A stretch of DNA of 64,000 nt from positions 1,222,727-1,286,726 of the forward strand of contig NC_051123.1 in the NCBI RefSeq assembly GCF_014839805.1, in the 5' to 3' direction. The stretch is from Manduca sexta. Taxonomy: Eukaryota; Arthropoda; Insecta; Lepidoptera; Sphingidae. Below are positions 1 through 12,800 of this stretch, piece by piece (within the stretch, counting starts at the first letter, position 1; every line of letters begins with the position of its first letter). The position numbers were made by a program, and so were the translations under genes. The notes below the pieces were generated by a model. It worked only from the letters and a program-made list of their open reading frames with translations. It did no database searches and had not been told where the DNA came from.

Positions 1-122
1 AGATACCTACTTTAAAATTTCAATGAAAACTTATTTAAAATACGGCAATTTACTTTATTTCTTAGTTAATTAGGATGTTACGAATCGAAGCAAGAAGTTA
101 TGATGCCATATAAAAAACTTAC

Positions 123-208
123 TGCTCGCAATATAATTTGAATATTTGGTTAGTCTGACTCCCCATGATGGTTGCCATGCCACCTACAACGAATAGTTTT
201 TTTATTGT
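123..208 (-). CDS. SLC13-like gene, coding exon 6
   Basis: 86 bp, phase 0 in, two bases over at a GTAAGT donor. It encodes TIKKLFVVGGMATIMGSQTN followed by QIFKLYCE. GGMATIMGSQTN matches the glycine-rich hairpin that follows the SNT helix in this family. The acceptor (ACTAAG) lacks a strong pyrimidine tract, so the left boundary is less sure than the frame. Confidence 0.78.
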
Positions 209-3200
209 CTTAGTAATGGATTAGGTAGCTACATTAACATTATAATGGAATTTTGACCATGCATTTTTCAGAATGCCTCATTTACAATTTCAAAGCTACC
301 AAAAAATAATTATAATTCCCTTTGAAAAAATAGGTTCTCAATTTATTGTTGCCAATTATTATAAACTTGAAATAAGTACAAAAGAAATATTATAAAATCT
401 CATTTTTTAGCTAAGCACAAACAAGGCTAACATAATATGAAGAAGTCGTTCAAAGAATGATTTCCAATATTACAATTATGATAATACACTGCCTGTTATA
501 AGTAGTACCTACTTAAATAAAATAAATATTATAATATTACCTATTGAAGAAGAGTAGGCAACACCGAGAAAATAAAAAACCGTGAAATCCGTCGGCCTTG
601 GAACACTGAAACAATTTATTACGAATAACCTCATTCATTTTGTTTCTTTACACACTGATCGCACGGCTAAAGTAGTTTTAGAAAGATTATGATTTTGTCC
701 GTCTATTCTCGTTCCCTTTACATTTTGTCCAACACTGGTGGACAAAATGTGAAAGAATAATTAGACAGAGCAATAATCATTTTCCCACTGTCCTACACTG
801 GAACATATCGGGAATAGATGGTATTGTTTCAGTCAAATATGGAATAGCTTCCGAGCTGGAAATTACTTACTAGTAATCACTACATAGTATGAAACAAAGT
901 CGCTTTCTCTGTCCCTATGTCCCTTTGTATGCTTAAATCTTTAAAACTACGCAACGGATTTTTATGCGGTTTTTTTTAATAGATAGAGTGATTCAAGAAG
1001 AAGGTTTATATGTATAATAACATCCATTAAATAGTGGAGAAATACTGTTATTTTGTTATGTTATACCCTTGCGAAGCCAGATCGGGCCGCTATGTTTTTA
1101 TATACAACGTTCACAGTTTTTCCGTAGTGTATTTAGTATAAGCATTGCATCCGTGCGAAGCCGGGGCGGGTCACTAGTTACTGTATAAAATATGATCATG
1201 ATTCCCCTAAGTCAAGTTAACTAGCTAGTCAAATTAGAAGGTATCGGTTGTCTAAAATCTGTTCTTCATTGAAACCTCGTTAGAGAGGCAAGGGATATAA
1301 TCTTTACATACTTAGTTGTTTTATTAAAGCTAGACCTAAGACTGAGAGTTTTAAAAACTAGATTTTCCAGTGACAATAATGTTAGATCTTCTATAGTAAA
1401 AATTTTGTTAACACACTCACTTCTGTTCATGGCGTCTTGATTGCGACCTGGCTTTCCCTATGACCTGATAAATTTCAGATATTCCCATCTGTAAAAAAGG
1501 CATGAAGTTTTTTTAACTTCATAATGATAAGTTTATTTACCTACGAGCAATCGCTTGCAGTTTATTAAAAAAAGCTGAAATTCTGTTCGACACCAGCGCC
1601 ATCTATTTAAAAAATCTGATGAAAATATTCTATTATTTCACATTGGACTACATTACCGGGATAGAAAGTGGTCTATGTGTTAACCCAGTACATGGTCTAC
1701 CTACGTGCCAAATTTCATCTAAATTAGTCGCACTGTTTTTGCGTTTACATCTAACAAACATCCAAATAAAGACTTGATGTTCTTGATCTAAGTTGTCTAC
1801 GTGAACCTATCCAACTGTTACTTACCTTCTCAAGTTCGACAAGTATTGCCTTAACTATCGGCATCATGAGACCACAAGCAACTACGTTAGTAATCCACAT
1901 AGATAGGAACATACTTATGAAGAATAGGAGAAAACTTAATCTGAAATCCATTATTTGATTAGAAATACAGAGTGGGTTTGGTTAGCAACAACTTTGTATA
2001 AATATAGTTAGCATTAATTTTAAACCTGTAATGTGAACATCCAAATATAAGTAATAGTTTCAAAGCAACCCTTCTGTGTATCTGGGAGTACTCTATGGCA
2101 ATAATTAGCATCATTACTCCAACACAATCTAGTAGTTCATTACGTATATAAATCTAAAATTTTTGAAAAAAAGATTAGGTATGTAAATTAGTTAGAATTC
2201 AATATTTTGTATTGGCAGATCTACGTTTACAGCCTAAAGTTTTGACTAAATATTTAATCTTTTTTATAAAAATCGAATTATGTACCTATTTTAATTATTG
2301 AACATTTTTTATTATAATATACAGTAGACTGTATTTTGACAAAGTATAACATTTTCACCAAAAGTAATGTAATGTATTTTTTATTGATTTATTTGTCTGG
2401 CAACATCGGAATACATCTGTCAAGGATTTCGATCGTCAAGTAAACGAACATTATAATAAGGTGTTCGGATGGGTGTTCGTAGTTATCAAAAACTATTACC
2501 CAATATTGAAGTACGTTAGCCTTTATCATTTAGTTATGTCTTTATATTATGCTTTTAAATAAACTTACTTCACTTATGAAACCATATCCAATAGAAGACA
2601 ATAGAGATGACATTGCAATGGGAATTAAAGCTATCACACTCGGATGTAACACATCTGTTATCCAGTAAACACTCGTTACCAAAAACACATAGAAACTGAT
2701 ATAGGCCTGCAAAGTAATACAAATTTCTTTTATTGCAAATTTTGATTTAAATTCTATTTATTACCTATACGTTTGTTATAGTCCAAATCCGTGGACTTTT
2801 TAGATAGAAGTAAAGAGTTATGGAGGGATTCCAATAATACTTATGAAATATTATGGAACTATATATTTAAGTATTTACAACATTGAAATTCTTTGCAGTT
2901 TGGAAAAAATATCTACTAATCATAAATTCATAATATAGTGCCCCAAAAAATGTATTAATTGGTCTTACTATAGAAGACTTCTTGTAATTTCACTTTTTCG
3001 ATACACTAAATATAATTTATACACAAATAAATAAATATATACCCTTACACTTTTTACACTTATAACAGCAACCGGTAAAAATATTAGTGGAGTCATCAAT
3101 ATCACTATTATTTTCCAATATACCTTAGTGAATATTTTAAAGCGGTCTCTGTTTGTAAGTATTAAAATGTTAGACTCCCTGAAATATAATAAATTAATGT

Positions 3201-3291
3201 TTAGTTACTTTTCTAGTTTTCTTACTGTGTTCTACAAAAGAAAACTATAAATCATTTTGCCATTTTTGACTTACGAAGCGTCAGATTCCAT
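123..3291 (-). CDS. SLC13-family (INDY-like) sodium/carboxylate cotransporter, 5' part; six exons, gene continues past the left edge
   Basis: The product is a plasma-membrane carrier of the SLC13/DASS family, which imports di- and tricarboxylates or sulfate with Na+. Coding exons in transcript order are 3291-3275, 3178-3049, 2706-2569, 2153-2026, 1940-1826 and 208-123. All junctions keep frame and total 204 codons plus 2 bases. The start is the ATG at 3291 (MESDAS). The protein shows a first membrane segment (VYWKIIVILMTPLIFLPVAV), then VYWITDVLHPSVIALIPI, then IAIEYSQIHRRVALKLLL, then FLSMWITNVVACGLMMPIV at the family's SNT-motif region, and finally VGGMATIMGSQTN, matching the GG-G-(T/S)-x-x-N hairpin. 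These occur in family order and spacing. The usual Ser-Asn-Thr is Thr-Asn-Val here, so transport may differ from classical INDY. The gene is head to head with the CRAL-TRIO gene. Family assignment is firm; substrate is unknown. The acceptor at 209-210 and the donor at 2025 are weaker than the others. Confidence 0.88.
209..1825 (-). other. Intron 5 of the SLC13-like gene (about 1.6 kb)
   Basis: No coding sequence seen. It holds a 301-bp Helitron (877-1177) and, around 1560-1770, a degraded repeat with the phrase family common to lepidopteran Helitron interiors (CAAATTTCATCTAAAT). The remainder is AT-rich with nothing recognisable. Confidence 0.7.
877..1177 (+). mobile_element. Non-autonomous Helitron, subfamily 1
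   Basis: Starts TCACTACATAGTAT and ends GGGTCACTAG, flanked by A on the left and T on the right, without target duplication. This is the standard Helitron A^T insertion. GC-rich GCGAAGCCGGGGC lies just before the end. An inverted near-copy is at 6376-6681. Confidence 0.8.
1826..1940 (-). CDS. SLC13-like gene, coding exon 5 (SNT-motif exon)
   Basis: 115 bp, TTTCAG acceptor and GTAAGT donor. It encodes LSFLLFFISMFLSMWITNVV followed by ACGLMMPIVKAILVELEK. FLSMW is a hallmark of the family. The ion/substrate motif SNT is replaced by TNV. Confidence 0.9.
2026..2153 (-). CDS. SLC13-like gene, coding exon 4
   Basis: 128 bp, TTTTAG acceptor, AG|GTTTAA donor (weak but GT). It encodes ELLDCVGVMMLIIAIEYSQ followed by IHRRVALKLLLIFG, matching the family's GG-x-M-x-A-x-A-I-E ... 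H-x-R-x-A-L stretch. It ends with two bases that complete an Arg codon in the next exon. Confidence 0.85.
2569..2706 (-). CDS. SLC13-like gene, coding exon 3
   Basis: 138 bp, phase 0 at both ends, TTTGCAG acceptor and GTAAGT donor. It encodes AYISFYVFLVTSVYWITDVL followed by HPSVIALIPIAMSSLL, the family's second and third membrane segments. Confidence 0.88.
3049..3178 (-). CDS. SLC13-like gene, coding exon 2
   Basis: 130 bp after a TTTCAG acceptor and before a GTAAGG donor. It encodes the cytoplasmic lead-in and the first membrane helix (ITKVYWKIIV-like region ending ...AVISVKS). Confidence 0.82.
3275..3291 (-). CDS. SLC13-like gene, coding exon 1 (17 bp of CDS)
   Basis: ATG at 3291 encodes MESDA plus two bases, then a GTAAGT donor. 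The split codon TC+G gives Ser and joins exactly to the next exon. Confidence 0.75.
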
Positions 3292-3568
3292 TTTTCACAA
3301 TATGTCGCGACTAAAAATATGTGAAATCATAAAATTTAATTAGAATCGCGATGGTCTGTTAATAATTAAAATGTCGTTCATATTTTATTTATTTGCGTAA
3401 AAGTGTCTACGTCTTGGTAGAATTTTTATTTCATGCGTGGCAACACCACCACGAGTTGACATTTGTTTTTAATTTTTCATCAGTTGTCAAATTATAGCCT
3501 TAGAGGTTGGGTGTGCGGTTAATTACAATAAAATCGTGTTTATTTACGTCAATAATTCACAAATAAAA
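3292..3568. promoter_or_regulatory. Divergent promoter interval between the SLC13-like and CRAL-TRIO genes
   Basis: The 277 bp separating the two start codons must hold both 5' leaders and their core promoters. On the plus side, TCAGTT at 3480-3485 fits the insect initiator (A+1 at 3482), which would give an 87-nt leader. GGTTG at 3505-3509 resembles a DPE but is about four bases too close. No clear initiator was seen for the minus-strand gene. Start sites are inferred, not measured. Confidence 0.55.
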
Positions 3569-3861
3569 ATGCCTGTTGAATTAGAATTCGACTATGACGA
3601 GGCGACGGCCTCTATGGACAAGTTTTCGCAAGACGATATCGACGAGTTACGAGCGTGGACAGAGAAATTGGACAAATCAAAATGCGTACCAAAAGATTTG
3701 ACTGACAAACAATTGTTGTTATTTTACAACGCTTGTTATGGAGATATGGACAAAACCAAAACCTGTATGGAGAAATACTATGCGTGTAGGAAAAACGCTC
3801 CAGAATTTTTCGACAACCGCGTCTTCAACACGCAAGAAATGAAGTCGGCACAGGATGTGTT
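3569..3861 (+). CDS. CRAL-TRIO gene, exon 1
   Basis: ATG at 3569 (MPVELEFDYDEATASM...) to the donor TT|GTAAGT at 3862. The apparent stop TAA right after is inside the donor. Two bases are left over. Confidence 0.92.
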
Positions 3862-6800
3862 GTAAGTATTTTTTTTATATTTACGGACAACGCCCGATAT
3901 TGAAAATAATAAACGCATTTTCCTGTGTAAAAATGTATGCGCTAGTTGATTTTATTCGTATCACTGAAAATTTTTAGATAAATGGATCTACTTGATTAGT
4001 TATCGTCATTTTGCAACGTGTACGGCATTGCAAATGTGCATTTATCATTAGATTAAGACTTTTTGGTGGAGATATATCGGAAACATTGTAATTCAGTATG
4101 TTATATTTATGGAAAGACCAATTGCATCAATCGATGGCCTTATTCTTCCAGTGATAGGTAACAGTTTAATGGATTACAAATCGTGTATCGATGTCAAAAA
4201 CATTCGATTTGCATAATGTATGATTCCTTATGTGTACGCAAAGTTAGGCATCGTAATAAAACACGTTTTCTGATCTTATTCCGTCTTTTTATATATAATA
4301 TTTTATCTGACGTTTCGAAGACCGCAGCTTTCATAGTCACGGGACGGACTGAGGTACAGGTCTTCCGAAAAATCAAATACGATATCTACAAAGAAAAAAT
4401 TAAAAATATAAAAAATCCGAAAACCAGTTTTACTTTGTTACCTAGTGTCATTTTTGCCCGATATGGCTATAGGCCCCTATCACGTCCTGGGACGGATAAT
4501 ATAAGCAGTGCGTAGATCTTGCGAGGACTTTACCCGATCGCTGAAGGAGGGAACTGTTCATTTTTTGTGGCTCGTTCAAGTTGTCTCTATATAGTTCTAG
4601 GTATAGGTCTCTGAAAAGAAAAAATCGGCGATAGCCTAGTTGGGTGTGGAACGGACTGCCGAGACGAATGTCCGCAGGTTCAAATCCCAAGGGCACACAC
4701 CTCTGACTTTTCTAAAAAATCATGTGTGTATTCTTTGTGAACTTATCGTTCGCTTTAACGGTGAAGGAAAACATCGTGAGGAAACCTGCACATCTGAGAA
4801 GTTCTCTATAGGAATTTCGAAAGTGTGTGAAGTCTACCAATCCGCACTAGGCCAGCGTGGTGGACTAAGGCCTAATCCCTCTCAGTAGTAGAGGAGGCCC
4901 GTGCTCAGCAGTGGGCAAGTATATAATACAGGGCTGATATTATTATTATTATTATTATAGGTCTCTCATATGTGGGAGTCCGTCTGGGTAGGTACCGCTC
5001 TAATGTCTATTTCTGCTGCCAAGAAGCAGTGTGTAGTCACTTGTGTTCCGGTTTGAAGGACATTGTAGCCAGTGTAATTACTGAGTACTGGACATAATAA
5101 GACTTAACAACTTATGTCTCAGGATGGCGCGCGCGGTAAAATACCAAACAATATTTCGTAATTCAAGGTTTTGGATGGTGATTCTACTGTTTATGGGCGG
5201 TCGTGTCGTTTACTATCAGGCGAACGGCAAGTTCGTCTCGTCATTCAAAGCAATAAAGAAAAAGTCCGAGAACCTGGAGGTTGTTTCCTTCGTCAGCCTC
5301 TAAGCCCGCGAATTTTGATCACACGTGTTGCGCCTCTGTCTAACCCTTCGGAAAAAGGCGTGAGCTTGCACGGCCGTAGCAGGTTTTAGTATCAGGATGG
5401 TTAAAAAATAAAACTAAAACGTGTATTGATTGATATTCATATTGAGTTGAAAAAAAATTACGTGTAGTCAGTCTAAAATCAATCAATTGTTAGTTGAATA
5501 AACTTTATTTCAGCGGGGCGGGAGAGGGGAGGTTTGATGTTCAATCATTGGTTAAGCCCATGACGTATATTCCTGTACCATTATTCGACGTAATGTAGCT
5601 TCCTATTTTGATAAAAAAATCAAATTCGGTTAAGAAGTTCCTGATATTATCTCGTTCATATAAACAAACAAACTCTTCAGCTTTATAATATAAGTATAGA
5701 TTATTTCCGGTGTAATAATGTATAATAACAAAATACTCATATAACAGCCGCAGTAAGGGTGACGCAGACCAACGGGTTTTTTAAACAATCTTGTTTGCGA
5801 TAGATCAATATTGCCTCAGGCTAGGTATGTCTTATGAATTGGGAGGTCCTAGGTCAGCTTTCTGGACCGGTCAGTTCGGGTTTTTCTAACACGGTTTGCC
5901 AGGCATTGCGTGATCATCTGAACAATGTTTTTTTTGTGTATGGGACCTCACAGTGAACGCCGGGGAAAACCTACTAATGGAGTACCCGATACTAGAATTC
6001 CCCGACATAGCGTCTGCAGGAGCCTGTAGAGAAGATGGGAGGGGAATGGAGTAATGTAGCTTCCTATTAGTGAAAAATAAACAAAATCTGTTTAAAAGTT
6101 CCTGACATTAACGCGTTAAAATAAAATCTTCACCTTTATTAGTATAGATGTAATGATTATAATTATATGATAATTTATAACCATTCCACATCTAAAAGTT
6201 TAATTCCGTGTGCGAGTTTGGAAAATTCCGATTTGCATAATTATTGTGTTATTTGCAAATGCGATGTCATTATCTAATTCGGTTTAGGCTTATTGCGTGA
6301 TTAGAAATAATGTAATTGATCCTTGTAAGCTATTTAAGAAACTTTCTAAATGTAAGAATGCTTTTTATATGCAAACTAGCGACCCGCCCCGGCTTCGCAG
6401 GGGTGCAATGCTGATACTAAATACACTACAGAAAAACTGTGAACGTTGTATATAAAAACATAGCGGCCCGCTCTGGCTTCGCACGGGTATAACATAACAA
6501 AATAACAGTATTTCTCCACTATTTAATGGATGTTATTATACCTACATATAAACCTTCCTCTTGAATCACTCTATCTATTAAAAAAAAAACGTATCAAAAT
6601 CCGTTGCGTAGTTATAAAGATTTAAGCATACAAAGGGACATAGGGACAGAGAAAGCGACATTGTTTTATACTATGTAGTGATTAACTAAAATAACCTTTA
6701 GGAACATTAGATTTACAAGTATTGTGTCTTGACTACAATTCTGCTGGTGGTAGGATATATTTCATATCCGCCTGGATAGCGACCACCGTGCACAAGGTGT

Positions 6801-9800
6801 TAAAACCCGCCATCGTGGCCCAGGTTAATGTCGCGTTTCGAGATCAGCCTGTGTATATCTCGTATGGGCCCGCTCCACTTACCATCAGGGGCAGTGTAAT
6901 CACATTGTCGTGTACGTACTTATAAAATACATTGAAAAAAAAATTGCATTAATTCATTTCCAATACTCTAAACACCGAATTTTTATTTATATGACAGATA
7001 AATAGATTGTCAATTGACCGTTAATACACGCTGATTTCTTAAACTGTTATTCCTATTTTTGAGAATTCTCTTCCTTATGTTACTTTCTATCCCGCAAACG
7101 CACTTACGGGCCAAATCGCGAGCTAATTTTAGTTATATAGCGACTAACTTTTGTTCGCTCTGCTTGTGTAAAAATATTTTTCCGGGACAAAAGTCCCGCT
7201 TTACATTTTCTCGGGATAAAAAGCTTATAGTAGTCAGGAGTAATGCTTCTTATTAGAGAAAAAAATCAAAACAATTAAGTAGTTTTATTTATTTATGTAT
7301 TTTGAGTGTGTACAACAAAAACACAAATTACATTATTATCACATATAGCAGTATAACGGCAGAAGATAACTGCGTCTATATATTAGTATAGATAGACGCT
7401 GGTTTCTCGGGAATCCAACAGGATTTTATCCAGGAAAAAACCCATTGATTAACGACCGTTTTCAATGTCATCCTTCCGATCCTGAGTAAAACCCAATCAA
7501 AATGACTCATTTGTAACGTATCAAAAAAACTCTGCTCTGATTGGTCCATTTTGGCGATAGATTGAAAGCGATTGGATTCGTTTTTTGAAAAATGGCGGTA
7601 AAAATTCAGTACAATTATTATTAGTAAATGTATTTATTAAAATCTTTTGCTTTTAGATATACTCAGAGGCCGTTTCCGAAACGAATCATGCTTGATGTTA
7701 TTATTGCGATATGGAAATTTTATTTTGTAAGATTCATCAGCAATCATTAATGTTAATATATTAAGTGGAAGTGTAGATTTCCGTATTTATAAACACTTGT
7801 ATTTTTTTAAAATATGTGTAAAATATGCGCGTCTTCAAGCAGGTATTAAACGCTAAATAAATATTATTATTGAACGTAATACTATAAGCAATGGCGTAGG
7901 AAGAGACGCTATTTATATTCTCTCCATCTTCAGGTGGGCCAATATTTTTTTAAATTATATTGAACTTACTTCCTTGTCATCAGCTACATGTCGTCGACTG
8001 TCAAACATAGGCTAAAAATCTAAGATGTTGGAAATAAACAAAAAGAAATAAAAATAATGTCATTGCTAAAAATAAATAAAAAATATTTTTGATCATTTAC
8101 TTACCGTAAAATGTTCCCTGGTTTTACATCTGCCTACTCTTTCGGGGATAAAGGCGTAATGATGAGTTTTTAAAAGTGATAGGATCAAGTTTGACTGCCC
8201 CCTATTCTGTAAACAATAAATTAGTATTAAATCTAGGAAATTATTTAGTCTAGCGGAAACAGTTAATATTGAAAATTATTCACGGTCTAGATTTAGATAA
8301 ATGACATATTTAAATAAAACGATAATCTAAGACGGAAATGCAAAATACAAATTATTGACTAAAATTATTTTTTTGTTGAATGTTTTCCGTTATTTCTTTT
8401 TTATTATTACTTGAGGTATAAGGTCACCCGTTTTTTATTTTTTAGTAACATACGACACTTTTATGCCTGAGAAATGCTTTGGGGTTTTTATCTCAGGAAA
8501 GAATACGCTGATAAGTGCGAGAAGAAAATACTAGTACCATCGATATATATGTACTATGTACCTACTAGATATGGCGTTCCGTAGAATCACTGTGTTCGAC
8601 TCAACTGTACTGCAATCCATACACCTGACTTTAGCATGGTTTTACCATTGACAGCGTGTGGTTATGTACGGAGTGGCGCTCTTAATACAAGAATTCGAGT
8701 CTAACTGTAAACCTGGATGTGAATAAAAAATATTTGTCAAGGAAGTAAAATTATTTGTTGTTCAAGTGAATAAATAGGGTATAACAGTGACGTTTTGGTT
8801 GCCATTTTAGTTCAGATCTGGAACAAATAGTTTATATGGACGTTCGTGTCTCTAGAATATACGTCAATGACTAGTACTTTGATATCTGACTAGCAACTTT
8901 AGCGGCCTTAACTGATGCTAGGCTCTGAGCGGCAAGGGATTTTTATCTGATAGTCGAAGATGGGTAATATTTTAGCCTTATCCCTTGCAAGCGTGGGGCC
9001 TTGTCAGCTTATTGGAATTAACATTGTTATTTTCTTTACATGTCGACGGTTAAAAGGATCTTTGACTTAAGCTAATTTTTTTTCGTAATTTTTAACTAAG
9101 AAAAAACATAAAAAAAGTGCTGATTTTAAATATGTATGAAACTTAGTGTCGCAAATAAATTTGCTTTTCACCCGTCGATATTAATTATTAAATGTAATAT
9201 ATTGACTAAGTTTTTTTTATCATAGCGGAAGTCTTTACATTTATATATAAATAATGTTTGTGTTATTTAACATATTATGTTGATTTTAACTCATATATTA
9301 AACAAGGATTAATATTGTATTAAAAGTAATATTGGTTCCATTAATTTCGTGGCTCGACATTTTTCAGTGGCTTCTCGAATAATTTATTCAATTGAGTGTT
9401 TGTAATCATAGATGTAAATTTTTAAGACCACTTTTGTTGAGATTGGGTCCAATAGAGTGTCGACGGACGAGAGATGATTACCCCTCGAAAGTCGACACAA
9501 TTATGCCGCCCTGTTGGAAGCGGATATACACAGGCTGATCCCCGAACGCGACACTTACGTGGGCCACTATGGCGGGTTTTAACACCTTGTGTACGGTGGG
9601 CGCTATCTGGGCGGATATAAAATATATCCTACCACCAGTTAAAAAATGTTAAAATAGTGACTTTTCAGCACTTGGCAGTTGCCCTGTTTGCTCCTCAAGG
9701 TCGACAATGGCTAGCATGGCTTCTATCATTCAATGGCTTAGTTTGAATTGTAATCGCATTAAAATATGTAGTTTCATACTCGAACGAAATGCTGACGGTA

Positions 9801-12800
9801 TGAATGTTCAATGGCCATTAATTATTATAATTCGCTTAAATTGATGATTTGTTAATGGACGATGACTCAAGTGAAGTCTTAAGGTTAATTTTGCATTGCA
9901 TAAGGCACTCTTGTTTTCATAATTTATTAGTTTTACTCGCTGCATCGCTCAAATGAGTCTTTTAATGAAAACTCTTAAGAGAATTGAGTATTTTCCCAAT
10001 AAAAAAAGTTTTATAAATTAATAAAACACTGACTGCCTCCGTGACGTACTTGTGTTGTATGGAGATTACCGCTCTTATGTCTTGGGTTCGATCCCGGGGC
10101 GTGCAATGTGCTGTTGGGTCTTTCTGCTCAGTATCAGCATGGAGTATGAAATTCGTGCTTGATGTGGCGATAGACTCGCCCCCTATCATATATGAGATGG
10201 AAAGGTGAAAAATGGTTGCACCATAAAATTATATCAGTTTTGCCCCACTATTGGGCCTCCTTCACTATTTTATTGTTAAATAAAATATACAGCACATATT
10301 CACGGATAAATAAAAACCGTAGGCTTTGGCTTGGTAGCGCTCCTGGCGTTGCACAGTTCATGGGCAGTGGATGCTGCTTACCATCAGGCGGTTCGCCTGC
10401 TCGTTAGCCTGCTAAGGTAATTAAAAAACCCACGCAATTTTCGCTCAGATATGCAATGACCTAGTTCTACGGAAATAATCAAACTATTAACTTGGAACAA
10501 TCGTGGTAACTTTGAAGGTAAATAAGTTTTGACATCAACTTTCAAGAGACATCGCCTAAAGTTTCGTCAATAGTTATAAGACAGACACTTGCTAATGTTC
10601 GCAGCTTCGCCCGAGTGAAAAAAGTTTTAGGGATAAAAGCCCTGCTATATATTTTCCCGGAATAGAAATTAGCTTATAACCTTTCCAGGGCCTTAAACTA
10701 TCTCCATACAAAATTTCATAAAAATCTGTTCAGTAGATTTTGATAAAATCGACAACATACAGACAGATAAAAAAGGGGACTTTATTTATTTTAGTTTATC
10801 CTATAATTTGGGCTCCGTTAAGCGGACCGCGAAGAAGCAATTACGCAGTCCGGCATAACAATGTCCACGGTCAGATGTTTTATCTCTTGCCGGTTGAAAT
10901 GTTTTGATAAAAAAGTAACCTTATAAATTATTTTTTACTAGTACAAGTAGGTAAGCTTCTGGTTCTCGAGAACTAGTCTAATTATAAGCATTTAGTCAAT
11001 GCCGTTAAGCAGCAATGTGCTAGAATAAGTATGATTTGTTATTTACGATTATGCATCCATATAGCTTGGTAACTTCGAGTCGAAATTTTTATTTATTATT
11101 TTGTATCGCTATTTTTACTCGACATTGACGAATTCACAATAAATAGTGGAAACCATAATATAAAAGTGTGTATGTGTAAGGAAGTTTTGCTGTTGGTAGC
11201 ATATATTTTATATCCGCCCGCATAGCGACTACCGTACACAATGTGTTCAAACCCGCCATAGTGGCGCACGTAAGTTTGTCGCAATCCGGGATTAGCCTGT
11301 GTATATCAGGTTCCAACAGGCCGGCATAAATGTGTCGACTACCTAGGGGTAATCATATATCATTTATTGAACCCCACTCCACTTCCCATTACATGCAATG
11401 GGTCACTTTCCCATGCACAAATAAACAAAGTTTGAAGGATAAGCCAGGGAAATCGTATGAGATTTAATGTCTAATGGCTCACAATAAAGAGCTAAGTTGC
11501 CAAATTAGCCAGACATGTTTACTGGTCTTCCCGAACTGTGATCTCAAGCGTATTTCAGGCTAAAAACAGTGTGAAGGTTACTGTCGGTTGTTAGTATCTT
11601 TAAGTCATAGATCTAATGGTGTTACCGCTATATATGGATATCCATATAAACATATGTGTTTCGTAATACATACTTCTATAATACACGGCTTAATGGTACT
11701 TTGTAGAATCAGCTCGTTTGTACGCAATAACATAGAGTAGTTCTTAACTAATTAAAAAAATATGACTTCTAGAAATTCTTGTTTCTGAATAACAAAAGCT
11801 ATGTATAAATTATGTAGAATGATTTTCCTTGAAAAACGAAATATTATATAAATAATTATTATGATTTGTATGTATATTTCTATAAATAATAAATTCAAGA
11901 CGTAAAAAAGTTGTCAGTATCGTCAATGGTTGATTTATTCTCCTTTTTTAGTATATGTAATATTGAATTGACTTATTTACATTTTCTGCGTATTTATTGT
12001 TTTATTGTAACATCTATTTAATAACAAACGTGATAAATAAATGTGAGTAATTTATTCGATTTTAAAAGCCTTTTTCGGAAAAAAGACTCGCACGAGCGCG
12101 ATAAGTCTCACAGGAGCAGAACCGTGAGCTTTGATCTAATTATTATTTCGGAGAAATACTCGCGCGAGCAGAGTTGCGAGCAAGCCTAGTAGAGTATAAA
12201 TCTAGTGTTGTAATCAAAGAGACCTCGAAAAACGTATCAGTGGGCTATAAATTTCCTTGGTTGTGCAATTCGTGCTTATTAAGACTTCATTTTAATATTT
12301 ATAGCTTCCAAACAGGGATTTTTCTAGATAAAATCTTTGTCGACAGCGAATTCAAAGAATAGTGTGTTTTTGAATATTTTTCATGTGACTCATATTCTTT
12401 TGGAATTAAATTGGTAATGTAAACTCTTCTTGTAAGGTAAAATATAACTTATTTCATAAGAATGTTATTGTACATTTTTTTGCGAGTATTGAGTTGTATT
12501 GCGTTGTTGAGTTGTGTCGAACGTGTTTTCATCGCAGATATCCCATGTGATGTAAGATAGTTTTTATTTTAGAAGATGCAAGTAACTAGATATACTGAGA
12601 TCGTACTTACTTCGCTATTCAACCAGTAAGACATACGCAAAAAAGGCATTAATTGCCTTTAAGTAAAACTGGGACTACCCGTAGACAAAGCCGCAAGTTA
12701 TAGGACAGACGTATAAGGAATCTTCAAGGACCTTTACATAAATACATCTGCGGTTAAAAAGGAAATTCTGAGTAAATGCAAATCTATAAACTTTATTGTG

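Noticed and set aside
1751..1951. Stand-alone 66-aa membrane peptide
   Set aside because: The FLSMW...MMPIV stretch with acceptor and donor sites shows it is an internal SLC13 exon, not a separate gene.
4632..4687. tRNA gene
   Set aside because: Boxes A and B are present but no cloverleaf closes around them, and the same head recurs in other SINE A copies with long bodies. The same applies to the SINE B heads.
4640..4888. Protein encoded by SINE A (also at 38709-38942)
   Set aside because: The open frame follows the SINE consensus, is broken or shifted in other copies, and is explained by the SINE.
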